DNA of 64,000 nucleotides from an uncultured Ignavibacteriota bacterium (GCA_903900335.1 CAIUMP010000041.1:101964-165963); one strand, 5' to 3'; positions 25,536-35,821 are shown, counted from the first letter of the stretch. Notes: generated by a model not told the origin, from the letters alone. Numbers and translations: made by a program.

Positions 25536-27062
25536 ATGACCGATTCTCGATCAAAGTTTCCACCACGGAGTGTGCTTTTTCTTTCGACGGAAGTCTATCC
25601 GTACGCGAAGACGGGTGGGCTTGCCGATGTCAGTGCGGCGCTGCCGCAAGAGCTTCGAGAACTTGGACATGATGTCCGGGTGCTAATGCCCAAGTACGGT
25701 TTTATCGGCGAGAAGAAGCAGAAGATCCATTTGATCAACCGACTCCAAGGCATGGAGTTCAAGGTTGGAGACCGAGTCGTGACTGGCAATGTCAAGTCCA
25801 GCGCCATTCTCACCCAAAAGACCCGCATCCAGATGTACATGCTGGAGAGTGAAGAATATTTCCAGCGTAACGGGCTCTACGTGGATCCAGCGACGGGCAA
25901 GGATTATGCTGATAATGATGAGCGATTCCTCGTCTATGCACTTTCCGCTTTCGAACTGTGCAGGCGCCTCATGTGGAAGCCGGACATCATCCATTGCAAT
26001 GATTGGCAAGGTGGACTTGTGCCGGCACTCCTCCGCGGGGCGTTGAAGGATGATCCGTTCTTCGCTGGAACAAAGACGGTATTCACGATCCATAATTTGG
26101 CATACCAAGGCACGTTTCCCGCTTCATCGTTCGCAAAGCTGGGACTTCCGAACGACTTTCTCGATCCCGACGGTCTGGAATTCTACGGCGCGATCTCGTA
26201 TATGAAGGCCGGTATTGCCTGTGCGGATGCCGTTACTACTGTGAGTGAGAATTACGCGCATGAAATTCGAACTGCTGAGTTTGGGAATGGATTAGATGGG
26301 CTGTTGAATAAGCGCAAGCGAGATCTCTACGGCATTCTCAACGGCATCGACTTGGCAGTCTGGGATCCGGCGAAAGACGTAAATATTGTTCGGCCATTCT
26401 CTATTGATGATCTCAGCGGCAAAGAGGAATGCAAGAAGGATCTCTGCTATTCGATGGGCATTCCTTATACAGAAGGCCGGCCGATCATCGGTATGATCGC
26501 TCGGCTATCCGATCAAAAAGGATTGGATCTTGTGGCCGCAATCATGGAGAACATTATTAATTCCGGCGCTCAGTTTGTCCTTCTCGGTAGTGGTGAAAAG
26601 AAGTATGAAGACTTTTTTGCGAAACTCCAGAAGCGGAATCCCGAACAAGTCGGTGCTTACCTGGGCTTCCATGACAGCTTTGCTCACAAAATAGAGGCCG
26701 GTAGTGATTTATTCTTAATGCCGAGTCGCTATGAGCCATGCGGCCTAAACCAGATGTACTCGATGCACTATGGTACGATCCCAGTTGTTCGAAAGACGGG
26801 TGGGTTAGCCGACACAGTGATCGATATTGACGCTGCAACCCGTCGGACGGGAGCGACAGGTTTTTCGTTCGAGAAGTATGACGCACGCGCCTTCTGGAAA
26901 GCGCTCGATCGCGCCCTGCAGACGTATCATAACGATAAGAATGTATGGCGGCAAATGCAACTTAATGGGATGAAGAAGGATTTTTCGTGGGATCGCTCGG
27001 CCGTTAGGTACGCGGAAGTATATGAAAAGGTCTTGGGCGCCTCCAAGGGTCCGCGTCATTAA
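25536..27062 (+). CDS. glgA: Glycogen synthase (GT5)
   Basis: Cytoplasmic ADP-glucose (or UDP-glucose) alpha-1,4-glucan synthase. The GT5 signature KTGGLADV is at about residues 25-32, and the second KTGGLADT with the preceding EPCGLNQ block lies in the C-terminal half. FTIHNLAYQG and TTVSENYAHE are also typical. The length of 508 aa is normal. No other glg gene is nearby. In Bacteroidia glgA is often next to a DUF4270-type lipoprotein gene; here a lipoprotein gene starts 2 bp downstream. Confidence 0.95.
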   Translation: MTDSRSKFPPRSVLFLSTEVYPYAKTGGLADVSAALPQELRELGHDVRVLMPKYGFIGEKKQKIHLINRLQGMEFKVGDRVVTGNVKSSAILTQKTRIQMYMLESEEYFQRNGLYVDPATGKDYADNDERFLVYALSAFELCRRLMWKPDIIHCNDWQGGLVPALLRGALKDDPFFAGTKTVFTIHNLAYQGTFPASSFAKLGLPNDFLDPDGLEFYGAISYMKAGIACADAVTTVSENYAHEIRTAEFGNGLDGLLNKRKRDLYGILNGIDLAVWDPAKDVNIVRPFSIDDLSGKEECKKDLCYSMGIPYTEGRPIIGMIARLSDQKGLDLVAAIMENIINSGAQFVLLGSGEKKYEDFFAKLQKRNPEQVGAYLGFHDSFAHKIEAGSDLFLMPSRYEPCGLNQMYSMHYGTIPVVRKTGGLADTVIDIDAATRRTGATGFSFEKYDARAFWKALDRALQTYHNDKNVWRQMQLNGMKKDFSWDRSAVRYAEVYEKVLGASKGPRH

Positions 27063-27064
27063 TC

Positions 27065-28402
27065 ATGATTTTGGAAATACGAATGACTCCACACAAACTG
27101 GCAGCTCGAACTGCCTGCCAGCTTCAGGGCAAGCTCAAGCCTTTGCACGCTTCCATAGTACTTCCGTGCATCATTTTGTGCTGCGTTGGCCTTATCGGAC
27201 TCTCCTCTTGTACGGACAAAATTTCCACAATTGGTGCGGCCTACTATCCTGATTCGGTGGAGTTTCGAACGAGTGTTCGGACCGACACCAGTTTTATGAA
27301 ATTCGCATCCATCGCTCGGCCGTCGGTTCCGGCCTCGGACACCTCCTATAACTTGACATACGCCTCACCGATGATGATCATCGGACGAGTGGCAACGGCA
27401 GCGGAGAATCTTGAGTCGTGGGGAGTACTCCAATTCATGCCACTTTCATCGGATACTCTTAGCCGTGTGGTTGGTATTCGTTTGTTGCTAAAAGACATTC
27501 CATACAAATTCGGCGATACGAGTAGCAATAGGGTCGATTTCCAAGTCTATGAATCTGCTGGTAGCGGAAAACTGTCTTATTCCACGACCCAATTGCAGAA
27601 ATCTGATCTCAGTAATTCCCCGATCGGAAGCATTCAAAAGGATGGATTCATAGATTCATCAGACAACCTTCTCGCAATCACCATTGATACTTCGATCAAA
27701 AAGGATTTGCTTGCAACGACATTCGCATTTGTCGTTACACCCGGCACAACGATGATCAACGCTCGAGGATTTGGAACATCGGAGAATGTTCTTGCTGATG
27801 CAAACTCCGTCCCGCAACTGGAATACACGATTAAGACTGATACAGGTATTCTAGTAATTACGCGTACGCCGGCACTTGACATGCATATCATCAAAGATCA
27901 GAGCACTACACCTCCGAATGAGTTCACGCTCCGTGGAGGAACTGGGCTTCGGGAACTGCTGACATTTAACCTGAGCCGTCCCAGCGATACTGCGGAGCTT
28001 AGTGCCTTTTCGACGATCAATAGCGCTGTGCTCGTGCTTCAGATGGATCCGAATAATTCCTCCCACTCGAACCTCTCACTTGATACATCCGGCCCATCAG
28101 TCGTCGAGCTTTCGAACTCAAATGATACGGGGGGGACGCTGTGGGCGGTCGGCTATCGAGATCATCCCGGCGACTTGACAATCCGATTCCAGTTGCGCAC
28201 TTTAATTGAGTACTGGTTGCGAAACCCAACACTTAATTTGGGGTTGGAGCTGCGCTCTGGGTTTGTCCGTCGGACTTTTGCGACCTCTTATGTCGGCGTC
28301 GAGGATAACACGCTCAATCGCTGGACCTTCTATGGCTCCGATTTCTCTGATCCAGCGAAGCGTCCACAGTTGATTCTTTCGTATTCGAAATTATCCAAAT
28401 GA
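27065..28402 (+). CDS. Lipoprotein, positional analogue of DUF4270
   Basis: A 445-residue lipoprotein. A hydrophobic core (IVLPCIILCCVGLIGLSSC) ends in the lipobox LSSC at about residues 46-49. The mature part is beta-rich and Ser/Thr-rich, with repeats of the kind VVGIRLLLKDIPYKFGD and INSAVLVLQMDPNN, reminiscent of two or three similar beta-sandwich domains. I do not recognise the family from sequence, but in Bacteroidia a DUF4270 lipoprotein follows glgA, and this gene has the same place, class and size. The next gene, an outer-membrane protein, overlaps its stop by 4 bases. Confidence 0.7.
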   Translation: MILEIRMTPHKLAARTACQLQGKLKPLHASIVLPCIILCCVGLIGLSSCTDKISTIGAAYYPDSVEFRTSVRTDTSFMKFASIARPSVPASDTSYNLTYASPMMIIGRVATAAENLESWGVLQFMPLSSDTLSRVVGIRLLLKDIPYKFGDTSSNRVDFQVYESAGSGKLSYSTTQLQKSDLSNSPIGSIQKDGFIDSSDNLLAITIDTSIKKDLLATTFAFVVTPGTTMINARGFGTSENVLADANSVPQLEYTIKTDTGILVITRTPALDMHIIKDQSTTPPNEFTLRGGTGLRELLTFNLSRPSDTAELSAFSTINSAVLVLQMDPNNSSHSNLSLDTSGPSVVELSNSNDTGGTLWAVGYRDHPGDLTIRFQLRTLIEYWLRNPTLNLGLELRSGFVRRTFATSYVGVEDNTLNRWTFYGSDFSDPAKRPQLILSYSKLSK

Positions 28403-29670
28403 GAATCGAAATGAAGTTTTTGTCTAAAGTAGCCTTCTTCGCACTTTCTGTTCTCGCGTTCACCACTTCGCTCTCGCGTGGTCAGGGTTCTTCCTACAAT
28501 CTCATTGGTTTTGGCTCGCCTGTTCGCTCTTCGAATCCTGTCATCGAAGCGATGGGAGGAGTTGGCGCTGCGCTCGAGGGTTCCAGGACGATCAACGATA
28601 TCAACCCTGCTGACTGGACTTGGCTAAATCGTGCTCGTTTTGATGTAGCGCTCCGTTTCGAGTACTCGAGTTCTCAACTTGGGTCGTTACAGGATCAGCA
28701 ACATTTCGTTCATTTCAACGGAATCGCATTCGGTGCCCCCTTTTGGGACGACTATAAGGCCTCAATTGCTCTCGGCTACTCGCCTCTGACAAGCGCGGCC
28801 TCAGAGATCGACTACTCTGATAGTATCGGTACGAGATCCTACGTGTCGAAGGGCGGAGTAAATATGTTGTACCTGGGAGTCGGAGCTCGACCAACGCCAG
28901 GTATTTCGCTTGGCGCCCGAATTGATCTTATCACTGGCGATATTCGGCATCAAAACAGGATCGCGTTCAACAATACGGAATCAGATTCTGGTGAATTTGA
29001 GCGTGATTACCTTGTTAGCGGGGTTCGGCCGACATTCGGGATTGAACTCATTGGTGATTCACTGGGGGACATCCTCAACGGATTTGCATTCGGTGCCTCC
29101 TATAGCTTTGCAACGAACTTAACGTCTACCAGGGAGACAATCATTACTCCCATTAATAGCAGCCTTGACACAACGATGGACGTTGCAGGCGTTGGTCGTT
29201 ACCCGGCGTCCCTGGTTGCGGGCATTTCATATCGGTTAAGCTACCGATACAGAGCAGAGCTGGACTATTCGCTGCAGGACTATTCGACAAGCTATGTGTA
29301 CGCTCCCGTAGCAATAACGGGCGATCCAACGCTCAGAAGCAGCAACCGGATCGCATTCGGTATTGAACGAGCTCCGAATGGCTCAGGTGATTTCGGAACA
29401 TCGTTCGGCCTGGATAAGTGGGCCTTGCGTATCGGCTTCTCTTACGGACAGCTGCCTTTTTCACCAGGTGCCTCGAATGGAGTAAAGGAATTTGCGATAT
29501 CGGGCGGAGTGGGAATTCCGATCAGCTACGAATCGCTACTTAACATTACTGCTGTCGCTGGCCAGCGGCTTCCGACAGTTACAGGTGAAGCACCGAACGA
29601 GACGTTCTTTCGTTTGGGAGCAAGCGTGAGCCTTTCGGAGCGCTGGTTCGTACCAACGCGCCGCGAATAA
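28399..29670 (+). CDS. Outer-membrane beta-barrel protein (FadL/PorV-like)
   Basis: A 423-residue exported protein with a signal peptide (KVAFFALSVLAFTTSLSRGQ). The rest alternates polar and hydrophobic residues in amphipathic strands with aromatic girdles (VALRFEYSSS, YRAELDYSLQDYSTSYVY, WALRIGFSYGQLPF), as in FadL-type or PorV-type barrels. It begins SYNLIGFGSPVRSSNPV, then EAMGGVGAAL, a motif frequent in Bacteroidota barrel proteins. It overlaps the upstream lipoprotein gene by ATGA, so the pair may form an outer-membrane complex. Confidence 0.78.
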   Translation: MRIEMKFLSKVAFFALSVLAFTTSLSRGQGSSYNLIGFGSPVRSSNPVIEAMGGVGAALEGSRTINDINPADWTWLNRARFDVALRFEYSSSQLGSLQDQQHFVHFNGIAFGAPFWDDYKASIALGYSPLTSAASEIDYSDSIGTRSYVSKGGVNMLYLGVGARPTPGISLGARIDLITGDIRHQNRIAFNNTESDSGEFERDYLVSGVRPTFGIELIGDSLGDILNGFAFGASYSFATNLTSTRETIITPINSSLDTTMDVAGVGRYPASLVAGISYRLSYRYRAELDYSLQDYSTSYVYAPVAITGDPTLRSSNRIAFGIERAPNGSGDFGTSFGLDKWALRIGFSYGQLPFSPGASNGVKEFAISGGVGIPISYESLLNITAVAGQRLPTVTGEAPNETFFRLGASVSLSERWFVPTRRE

Positions 29671-29696
29671 TTGCCTCCCATTTTGAACACTCCTTT

Positions 29697-30137
29697 ATGA
29701 ACGTTGCCATAGCAAGCGACCACGCTGGGTTCGCGTACAAAGCTGCCATCATTCATTACCTTTCGACCGCTGGAATCTCCGTAAAGGATTTCGGAACGTA
29801 CAGCGCGCAGCCAGTGGACTACCCAGATTTCATTCGTCCGGCGGCGGAAGCCGTGGCAAGAGGGGAGTTCGATCGGGGTATCGTTCTCGGTGGCTCGGGT
29901 AATGGCGAAGCGATGGTAGCCAACAAAGTCCGTGGCATTCGGTGTGCGCTCTGTTGGAACGAAGAGACTGCCAAGTTATCACGCGAGCATAATGATGCGA
30001 ATGTCTTGTCTCTTGGTGAGCGAATGATGACAGAGGATCTGGCGATCGCGATCGTCAAGGTGTGGCTCGGGACAGACTTTGCGGGCGGACGCCATACTGC
30101 TCGGGTCGCAAAAATTGAAATTGAGGTGGGGGCATAG
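29697..30137 (+). CDS. rpiB: Ribose-5-phosphate isomerase B
   Basis: Interconverts ribose 5-phosphate and ribulose 5-phosphate. The 146-aa protein has the family's DHAGF motif at residues 8-12 and the loop GGSGNGEAM. The last places it in the actinobacterial-type subgroup that uses a Glu base rather than the Cys of E. coli Rpi[16 protein letters not shown] is also present. It is followed immediately by glyA, a frequent pairing. A divergent paralogue lies at 24870-25331. Confidence 0.92.
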   Translation: MNVAIASDHAGFAYKAAIIHYLSTAGISVKDFGTYSAQPVDYPDFIRPAAEAVARGEFDRGIVLGGSGNGEAMVANKVRGIRCALCWNEETAKLSREHNDANVLSLGERMMTEDLAIAIVKVWLGTDFAGGRHTARVAKIEIEVGA

Positions 30138-30142
30138 TGAAT

Positions 30143-31438
30143 ATGGACACGGAAGTATTTCAAACCATCGAGCTAGAACTCGAACGTCAACAGAGCGGGC
30201 TTGAACTAATTGCCAGCGAGAATTTCACTTCTCCAGATGTGATGCGTGCGCAAGGTAGCGTCCTCACGAATAAGTACGCCGAGGGCTACCCGGGTAAGCG
30301 TTATTATGGTGGCTGCGAATTTGTGGATGTCGTCGAGACCCTCGCTCGTGATCGTGCGAAGCAGCTTTTTGGGGCGGAATATGCGAATGTGCAGCCTCAT
30401 TCTGGTTCGCAGGCGAATATGGCTGTGTACTTCACATTCCTAAAGCCTGGTGACACCGTTCTTGGGATGAATCTTTCTCACGGGGGCCATCTTACTCACG
30501 GGCATCCGGCCAACTTCTCTGGTCAACTCTATCAGTTTCATGCTTACGGAGTGTCGCGCGAATCTGGTTACATTGATTATGAAGATGTCGAACGGCAGGC
30601 ACACTTGGTGAAGCCGAGAATGATCACCGTTGGGGCAAGTGCATACTCTCGCGATATCGATTTCGCTCGGTTTCGTGCGATCGCTGATTCGGTGGGTGCC
30701 TTTTTGTTCTGCGACATGGCTCATCCGGCTGGGCTCATTGCAAAGGGGCACCTTAGCAACCCGCTCCCACATTGTCATGTCGTTGCCTCGACCACCCACA
30801 AAACTTTGCGCGGCCCGCGTGGTGGCCTTATCCTACTTGGCAAGGACTTCGAAAACACGTGGGGCGCGGTTGCGCCGAAATCCGGGCGGACGAAGATGGT
30901 TTCTGAGATCATTGATTCAACCGTGATGCCCGGTGTGCAGGGTGGTCCATTGATGCATGTGATAGCCGCGAAAGCTGTTGCATTCGGCGAGGCGCTTGAT
31001 GATAGTTTTACAGCTTACGGAGCCCAGGTCATCCGCAACGCCCAACGCCTTGCAGCAGAGTTGCTTAAACGAGGTTTTAACATTATCTCATCCGGTACAG
31101 ACAACCACTTGATGCTCGCGGATCTTCGTGGCAAAAACGTCACTGGCAAGGCAGCTGAGGAAGCGCTTGACAAAGCAGCTATCACGGTGAATAAAAATGC
31201 TGTACCCTATGATGACAAATCCGCACTGATCACAAGCGGGATTCGCATTGGTACTGCAGCCATTACCACGCGAGGTATGAAAGCAGCAGAGATGGACCAG
31301 ATCGCGGAAATGATAGACCGGGTTGTATCCAACCATGAGGACGACGCAACAATCCAGCAGGTCCGCAAGGAAGTGCGTACACTGACGAGTAGATTCCCAC
31401 TCTACGCGACTGAGTCCGCTAACGGCGGGGTGGCTTAG
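30143..31438 (+). CDS. glyA: Serine hydroxymethyltransferase
   Basis: PLP enzyme converting serine and tetrahydrofolate to glycine and methylene-THF, feeding one-carbon metabolism. It has [11 protein letters not shown] near the N-terminus and the PLP-lysine block [13 protein letters not shown]. The ATG at 30143 gives 431 aa; a GTG at 30137 that overlaps the rpiB stop is an alternative start. It lies between rpiB and tatC in the same direction. Confidence 0.97.
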   Translation: MDTEVFQTIELELERQQSGLELIASENFTSPDVMRAQGSVLTNKYAEGYPGKRYYGGCEFVDVVETLARDRAKQLFGAEYANVQPHSGSQANMAVYFTFLKPGDTVLGMNLSHGGHLTHGHPANFSGQLYQFHAYGVSRESGYIDYEDVERQAHLVKPRMITVGASAYSRDIDFARFRAIADSVGAFLFCDMAHPAGLIAKGHLSNPLPHCHVVASTTHKTLRGPRGGLILLGKDFENTWGAVAPKSGRTKMVSEIIDSTVMPGVQGGPLMHVIAAKAVAFGEALDDSFTAYGAQVIRNAQRLAAELLKRGFNIISSGTDNHLMLADLRGKNVTGKAAEEALDKAAITVNKNAVPYDDKSALITSGIRIGTAAITTRGMKAAEMDQIAEMIDRVVSNHEDDATIQQVRKEVRTLTSRFPLYATESANGGVA

Positions 31439-31455
31439 CCCAATCCATCTTACCT

Positions 31456-32268
31456 ATGGCTGCCGCATTGAAGCGCAAAGGATTGCCCAACACGGGCGAA
31501 GAAGCTCCTGTAGAGGAGGAGATGTCCCTATGGGGACACCTTGAGGATCTTCGGTGGACTGTTGTGCGTGCGGTGATCGGTATCGTGCTCGGAATGATCA
31601 TCTGCGGTGTCTTTTTCGATCAGATCACGAATTATGTGATTCTCGCCCCAACGGCGGCCACGAAGCCCCCGATGAAGTTGGTCAATACAGAGGTCTACGG
31701 TCAGCTTTCGGTCTGGATGCAGATCGTGATGTGGGGCGGGGTCGTGCTCTCATTTCCCTACACGCTGGTACAGATTTGGAAGTTCATCGCACCAGGGCTT
31801 CACGCAAAAGAGAAACACTACGTTCGTCAGATCACGATATTCACCGTTCTCAGTTTTATCGCTGGGATGGCCTTCGCCTACTGGGTGATGCTGCCAATGG
31901 TTCTGGATTTCGCGATGGGGTTTGTGATCGGCACCGGAGTCGGGGCGGTGGAGAACCTCATTGAGATACATAAATACCTCTCTGTATTCCTTGAGATCGT
32001 GTTGATCTCAGGGCTGGTATTCGAACTCCCTCTCGTAGCATACTTTCTCGCGAGGATGGGGATTCTTACGCCATCATTTCTTCGCCACTATCGCCGCCAC
32101 GCAATCGTACTTCTGCTCGCCGTCGCGGCGTTCTTGTCGCCGGGTGGAAATCCCATTTTGCAATTGATCCTGTTTGGCCCACTTTGGGCCTTGTTCGAGA
32201 TCTCGATTGGAACCACCGTGCTCGCTGCGCGCCAACGGCGCAAAGCGGAAGCCGCAATTATGTCTTAA
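31456..32268 (+). CDS. tatC: Twin-arginine translocase subunit TatC
   Basis: Inner-membrane receptor for folded Tat substrates. It has six predicted spans and the conserved cytoplasmic N-terminus MSLWGHLEDLRWTVVRA, the FELPLVAYFLARMG block and the SPGGNPILQLILFGPLW block. The length of 270 aa is typical, with an extra N-terminal acidic stretch (EEAPVEEE). No tatA or tatB lies in the window. It sits between glyA and the polyprenyl synthase gene. Confidence 0.95.
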   Translation: MAAALKRKGLPNTGEEAPVEEEMSLWGHLEDLRWTVVRAVIGIVLGMIICGVFFDQITNYVILAPTAATKPPMKLVNTEVYGQLSVWMQIVMWGGVVLSFPYTLVQIWKFIAPGLHAKEKHYVRQITIFTVLSFIAGMAFAYWVMLPMVLDFAMGFVIGTGVGAVENLIEIHKYLSVFLEIVLISGLVFELPLVAYFLARMGILTPSFLRHYRRHAIVLLLAVAAFLSPGGNPILQLILFGPLWALFEISIGTTVLAARQRRKAEAAIMS

Positions 32269-32281
32269 GATAACGCACCCC

Positions 32282-33268
32282 TTGGCGCACACTGTTAACT
32301 TGAAAGATATTTCTGGGATCGTTGAACTCGAGATGAAGGAGTTCAACGCGGAATTTCGCCGTGCAATGATCTCTGATGTGGCGCTCGTTAATTTGGTCGC
32401 AAAGTACCTAATTCGAACTAAGGGCAAGCAAGTACGACCCATGCTTGTTTTGTTAGCCGCGAAAGCGTGCGGTGAGGTCACCGCTGCCACCTATCGCGCC
32501 GCAACCCTCGTCGAGCTTCTTCACACTGCCACCCTTGTCCACGACGACGTTATCGATGATGCCGACCTGCGACGTGGCTTCGCGAGCATAAAGGCACTTT
32601 GGAAGAACAAGGTCGGAGTATTGATGGGCGATTATCTTCTCGCCCAGGGCTTGCTTCGTACAGTGAAGACCTCCGAATATCACTTCCTGGAGATCACCTC
32701 AAACGCCGTGCGCCGGATGTCCGAAGGGGAGCTATATCAATTGCAGAAGGCCCGGCAGTTAAACACAAACGAATCGGACTATTTCCGCATCATCGCAGAT
32801 AAGACTGCTTCGCTGCTTTCGACGTGTTGCGAACTTGGCGCTGCGAGTATTGAGAGTGGGAGGATCTTCCAAGTGGCGTTGCGGAATTATGGAGAAGCCC
32901 TTGGGATTGCTTTCCAGATTCGAGATGACCTCTTTGATTATCTAGCAGCTAGCGGCACAATAGGTAAGCCCGTCGCTATCGATCTGAAGGAGAAGAAGCT
33001 GACACTCCCGTTGCTTCATGCCCTCTCCAAAGCTTCGAAGCCAGAGAAGAAGCACATTCTTTCGCTAATTAAAAGTGGAAAAGCGGCGAAGGAATCCTAT
33101 CGTGAAGTAATCGACTTTGTCAATGCAGGCGGAGGAATCGAATATGCAAAGGTAAAGGCGGAAGAATATGCCAACTCGGCCAAAGCGGCGCTTGATCCTC
33201 TTCCCGACTCAGAGGCGAAGCGAGGGCTAATACAGTTTGTCTCTTTTGTGATTGAGCGGGATAAGTAG
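32282..33268 (+). CDS. Polyprenyl diphosphate synthase
   Basis: Trans-isoprenyl diphosphate synthase that probably makes the octaprenyl-type chain for quinones. The first aspartate-rich motif is in LVHDDVIDDADLRRG and the second in QIRDDLFDYLAA. GKQVRPMLVLLAA is the usual upstream block. The open frame extends upstream into tatC, but homologues begin a short way before ELEMKEFNAEF, so I take the TTG at 32282 (328 aa); a TTG at 32300 or the ATG at 32333 are alternatives. Chain length cannot be determined by eye. Confidence 0.9.
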   Translation: MAHTVNLKDISGIVELEMKEFNAEFRRAMISDVALVNLVAKYLIRTKGKQVRPMLVLLAAKACGEVTAATYRAATLVELLHTATLVHDDVIDDADLRRGFASIKALWKNKVGVLMGDYLLAQGLLRTVKTSEYHFLEITSNAVRRMSEGELYQLQKARQLNTNESDYFRIIADKTASLLSTCCELGAASIESGRIFQVALRNYGEALGIAFQIRDDLFDYLAASGTIGKPVAIDLKEKKLTLPLLHALSKASKPEKKHILSLIKSGKAAKESYREVIDFVNAGGGIEYAKVKAEEYANSAKAALDPLPDSEAKRGLIQFVSFVIERDK

Positions 33269-33379
33269 GCGGTAGGTGAGGTAGAACCTTGTTGCGAGAA
33301 ATCGCATTGTATATCGCGTTATCGAACTGGGGTATGGTCAGTACCTCTCTCATGACTTAATTGTTGTTCTTCTGTTATT

Positions 33380-35479
33380 ATGCGGTCTTTCGTTCGCCGT
33401 ACTGCTATCCTACTTAGTCACGCCCTACTTCTGCTGGTTTCCTATACCGGTCTGCGGGCTCAAGCACATCAGTGGTTGTCCATGAACGGCATCCTTAGCA
33501 ATGGAGCAACCGAGACCATCACATCACACGATCGCATTTATTTTTGTGGGTACATACCGGCTTCCTACTCCTCCTCTGAAGGTTGGCGAAGGCTTTCGGG
33601 TGGGTGGGGTGTATCTAACATATTGGTTGCGCCTGATGGTAGATTGTTGTCAAACGGCAACGCGTTCTCCTTCGATTCTATCCAGCCGAGGCCTGTTCAC
33701 TTTAGGCCAGGTTATGACCGCAATTTTGCTATTGACTCATCCGGGGTTTTGTACGCTGTGGGCTCCAATGGGATTGCCCACAGTCGCGATTGGTACACGG
33801 GCTGGACTTATGTAGATACCGTTTGGGCTGATATTCCAGAATTGGGCACGACCAAGACAGGTGAACTCGTCGCGATGTGCAAGCACGGGATTCTGATTTC
33901 CACGGATTCAGGGCATTCATGGAAGCATTCACTTGATACTGCTATTGATCCTAGGTTGACACATAGCATTGATCTTTCGAATCCATCCGTATGGTTTGCG
34001 GAGTACAACTGGCCACATCACAATCATTTCAGCCGAAACCGCGGTCTCACTTGGATCGACGACACTACTTCACCCCATTACATTTCGAAAATCAAATGGC
34101 GCGACAGGGCGGAGGGATATACAGATGTAGACTCCGGCATTTATGTTACGAAAGACACCGGCAAAACGTGGCGCCTCATCTTTCAGATTTCGCCAGGCAC
34201 GGCTATCGGGCTTTCCGCTGATACCATCTTCGCGTTTCGGTCTGGAGTCTTGTACTATAAATCGTATTCGGATTCTAACTGGAAGAGTCTTCACTCGCTC
34301 CCATCGGGAAATGGCAGCCATGTTTCAAGTGTGTACTGCAATCCCTCAACAGGGTCACTGCTCGTTAGTACCAACGACGGAGGGTTTGACCAGGGGACCG
34401 CGACCCTATCCCGCTCTGATGACACTGGAAATTGGTGGAAGGACGTGCTATCTACCACCTTGCGTTATCCACCCGTTGGAACACCCACAATAACCGGCAC
34501 ATCTCACGGCCTTTTTTACTACGGACATGGTGGTACTCTTCTTCGTTCTACTGACGACGGCGTCACTTGGTTTCGAACCATGGGATGGATAGGTGACACG
34601 AACATCGTCTCATTAACTGAACTGCCTGCTGGAGAGCTATACGCTGTCAATGGTTCTGCAATATACAAAAGTGCAGATGGGATTCGCTGGGGCCTGACTT
34701 ATAACATGCCGAATGTTATGACCATTGGTTGTGATTCTTCTGCTCGACTTTACGCAGCCACCTCGCAATCATCCATACTCAATCCAGGTTCGGTCTTCCG
34801 TAGCACGAACGGCGGCTCGCAGTGGCAGAAGTTATCAGTCGATCTCTATTCTCCGCACAGCATCCGCAGTGATTCTCGCTACTTGTATCTCGCCGACGAT
34901 AATGGTGTCTTCCGTTCAAGCGACTATGGGGATTCCTGGACCTGTACAAATTCAGGAGGCGACCGGCAGTTCACGGATGCACTCCCGCTTGGTGACGACA
35001 GCTACGCAATGCTTTCTCTATCAAGCGATCTGAACGATTACCACCTGACCGAATTCTTGCATTCCCCGGACTCGATTGTTGAACGGCCTTCTGCACCTGT
35101 GTCGTGCATTTCTTCTGATACCCGCACGCACATCATGTTCGTCGGAATGGTTGGAGGCGGTCTGGCAAGATCCAAGACGCCGATTTACTATGGCACTCAG
35201 TCGGTGAGCCGATCGGCAGTGGTGCCATCTTTGGAACGCGGAATGTGTTTCCATGGCCGAGCGATAGCGGTGCGGTTTGTGATCGACAATTCTGAAAATT
35301 TTGAGGTCTCGGTTTGGGATCTGCTCGGAAGGAAAATTATCGACCTGAATTTTGGACCGCAAACCCCTGGGGCGCAGGAATTCATCATACCAACGACTTC
35401 AATCCCACGGGGTTCATACTTCCTTGAATTCCACATCGGCCCCCGTTACGAGAGTCTGCCCGTCCAGGTGGATCCCTAG
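33380..35479 (+). CDS. Secreted BNR/sortilin-like propeller protein, T9SS-type C-terminus
   Basis: A 699-residue exported protein with a signal peptide at 1-27 (ILLSHALLLLVSYTGLRAQ). Repeats of the sort STDSGHSWK, TKDTGKTWR, STDDGVTWF, STNGGSQWQ and SSDYGDSWT mark seven or more blades of a BNR/YCF48-type propeller with Asp-box turns. The last 70 or so residues form a degenerate T9SS type A domain (VSVWDLLGRKI, IPRGSYFLEF, final VQVDP). The homologous architecture at 16802-19978 suggests an expanded family of surface propellers in this genome. No catalytic residues were identified. Confidence 0.8.
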   Translation: MRSFVRRTAILLSHALLLLVSYTGLRAQAHQWLSMNGILSNGATETITSHDRIYFCGYIPASYSSSEGWRRLSGGWGVSNILVAPDGRLLSNGNAFSFDSIQPRPVHFRPGYDRNFAIDSSGVLYAVGSNGIAHSRDWYTGWTYVDTVWADIPELGTTKTGELVAMCKHGILISTDSGHSWKHSLDTAIDPRLTHSIDLSNPSVWFAEYNWPHHNHFSRNRGLTWIDDTTSPHYISKIKWRDRAEGYTDVDSGIYVTKDTGKTWRLIFQISPGTAIGLSADTIFAFRSGVLYYKSYSDSNWKSLHSLPSGNGSHVSSVYCNPSTGSLLVSTNDGGFDQGTATLSRSDDTGNWWKDVLSTTLRYPPVGTPTITGTSHGLFYYGHGGTLLRSTDDGVTWFRTMGWIGDTNIVSLTELPAGELYAVNGSAIYKSADGIRWGLTYNMPNVMTIGCDSSARLYAATSQSSILNPGSVFRSTNGGSQWQKLSVDLYSPHSIRSDSRYLYLADDNGVFRSSDYGDSWTCTNSGGDRQFTDALPLGDDSYAMLSLSSDLNDYHLTEFLHSPDSIVERPSAPVSCISSDTRTHIMFVGMVGGGLARSKTPIYYGTQSVSRSAVVPSLERGMCFHGRAIAVRFVIDNSENFEVSVWDLLGRKIIDLNFGPQTPGAQEFIIPTTSIPRGSYFLEFHIGPRYESLPVQVDP

Positions 35480-35497
35480 AAGTGGCAGAAACCGGTT

Positions 35498-35531
35498 TTT
35501 GAGGGTACCTAATCTTTTTGTATTATATTTG
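35498..35531 (+). promoter_or_regulatory. Bacteroidota-type promoter without an obvious gene
   Basis: TTTG at 35498-35501 and TATATTTG at 35524-35531 (TAnnTTTG) are separated by 22 bases, close to the consensus spacing for -33 and -7 boxes. The predicted start is near 35537. The next plus-strand gene starts at 36197, so the transcript would have a leader of about 660 bases or be a separate RNA. Confidence 0.55.
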
Positions 35532-35804
35532 TCCGTCGAATTTCACGAACCGGAGACACTACCCACCGATTATTGCTACTGAATTAGCTGGTTATACGGA
35601 TCAGCATCTATCGTTGATGTGAGTCCATCCGCATGGATAAGTCGATTGCTTGTCCCATGGAACACAGGGCACGAAAAAATCCCTGTCAAAAAGTGTAACC
35701 TTTTGCCGGTTCGTTGGTCTATATTACAGAGGCTGCCATGAGGGCAGTCTTCCAAAAACTCAGTAGCAAAACAACTTTCAGAAGATAATTGATACGGTAC
35801 TCAA

Positions 35805-35821
35805 TGGATGAGCGATCATCC
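35805..35821. repeat. Palindromic 17-mer, copy 1
   Basis: TGGATGAGCGATCATCC contains inverted arms GGATGA and TCATCC around GCGA. An identical copy lies 132 bases downstream. It fits the GATGA-N4-TCATC pattern found in the glgA leader. Confidence 0.65.
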
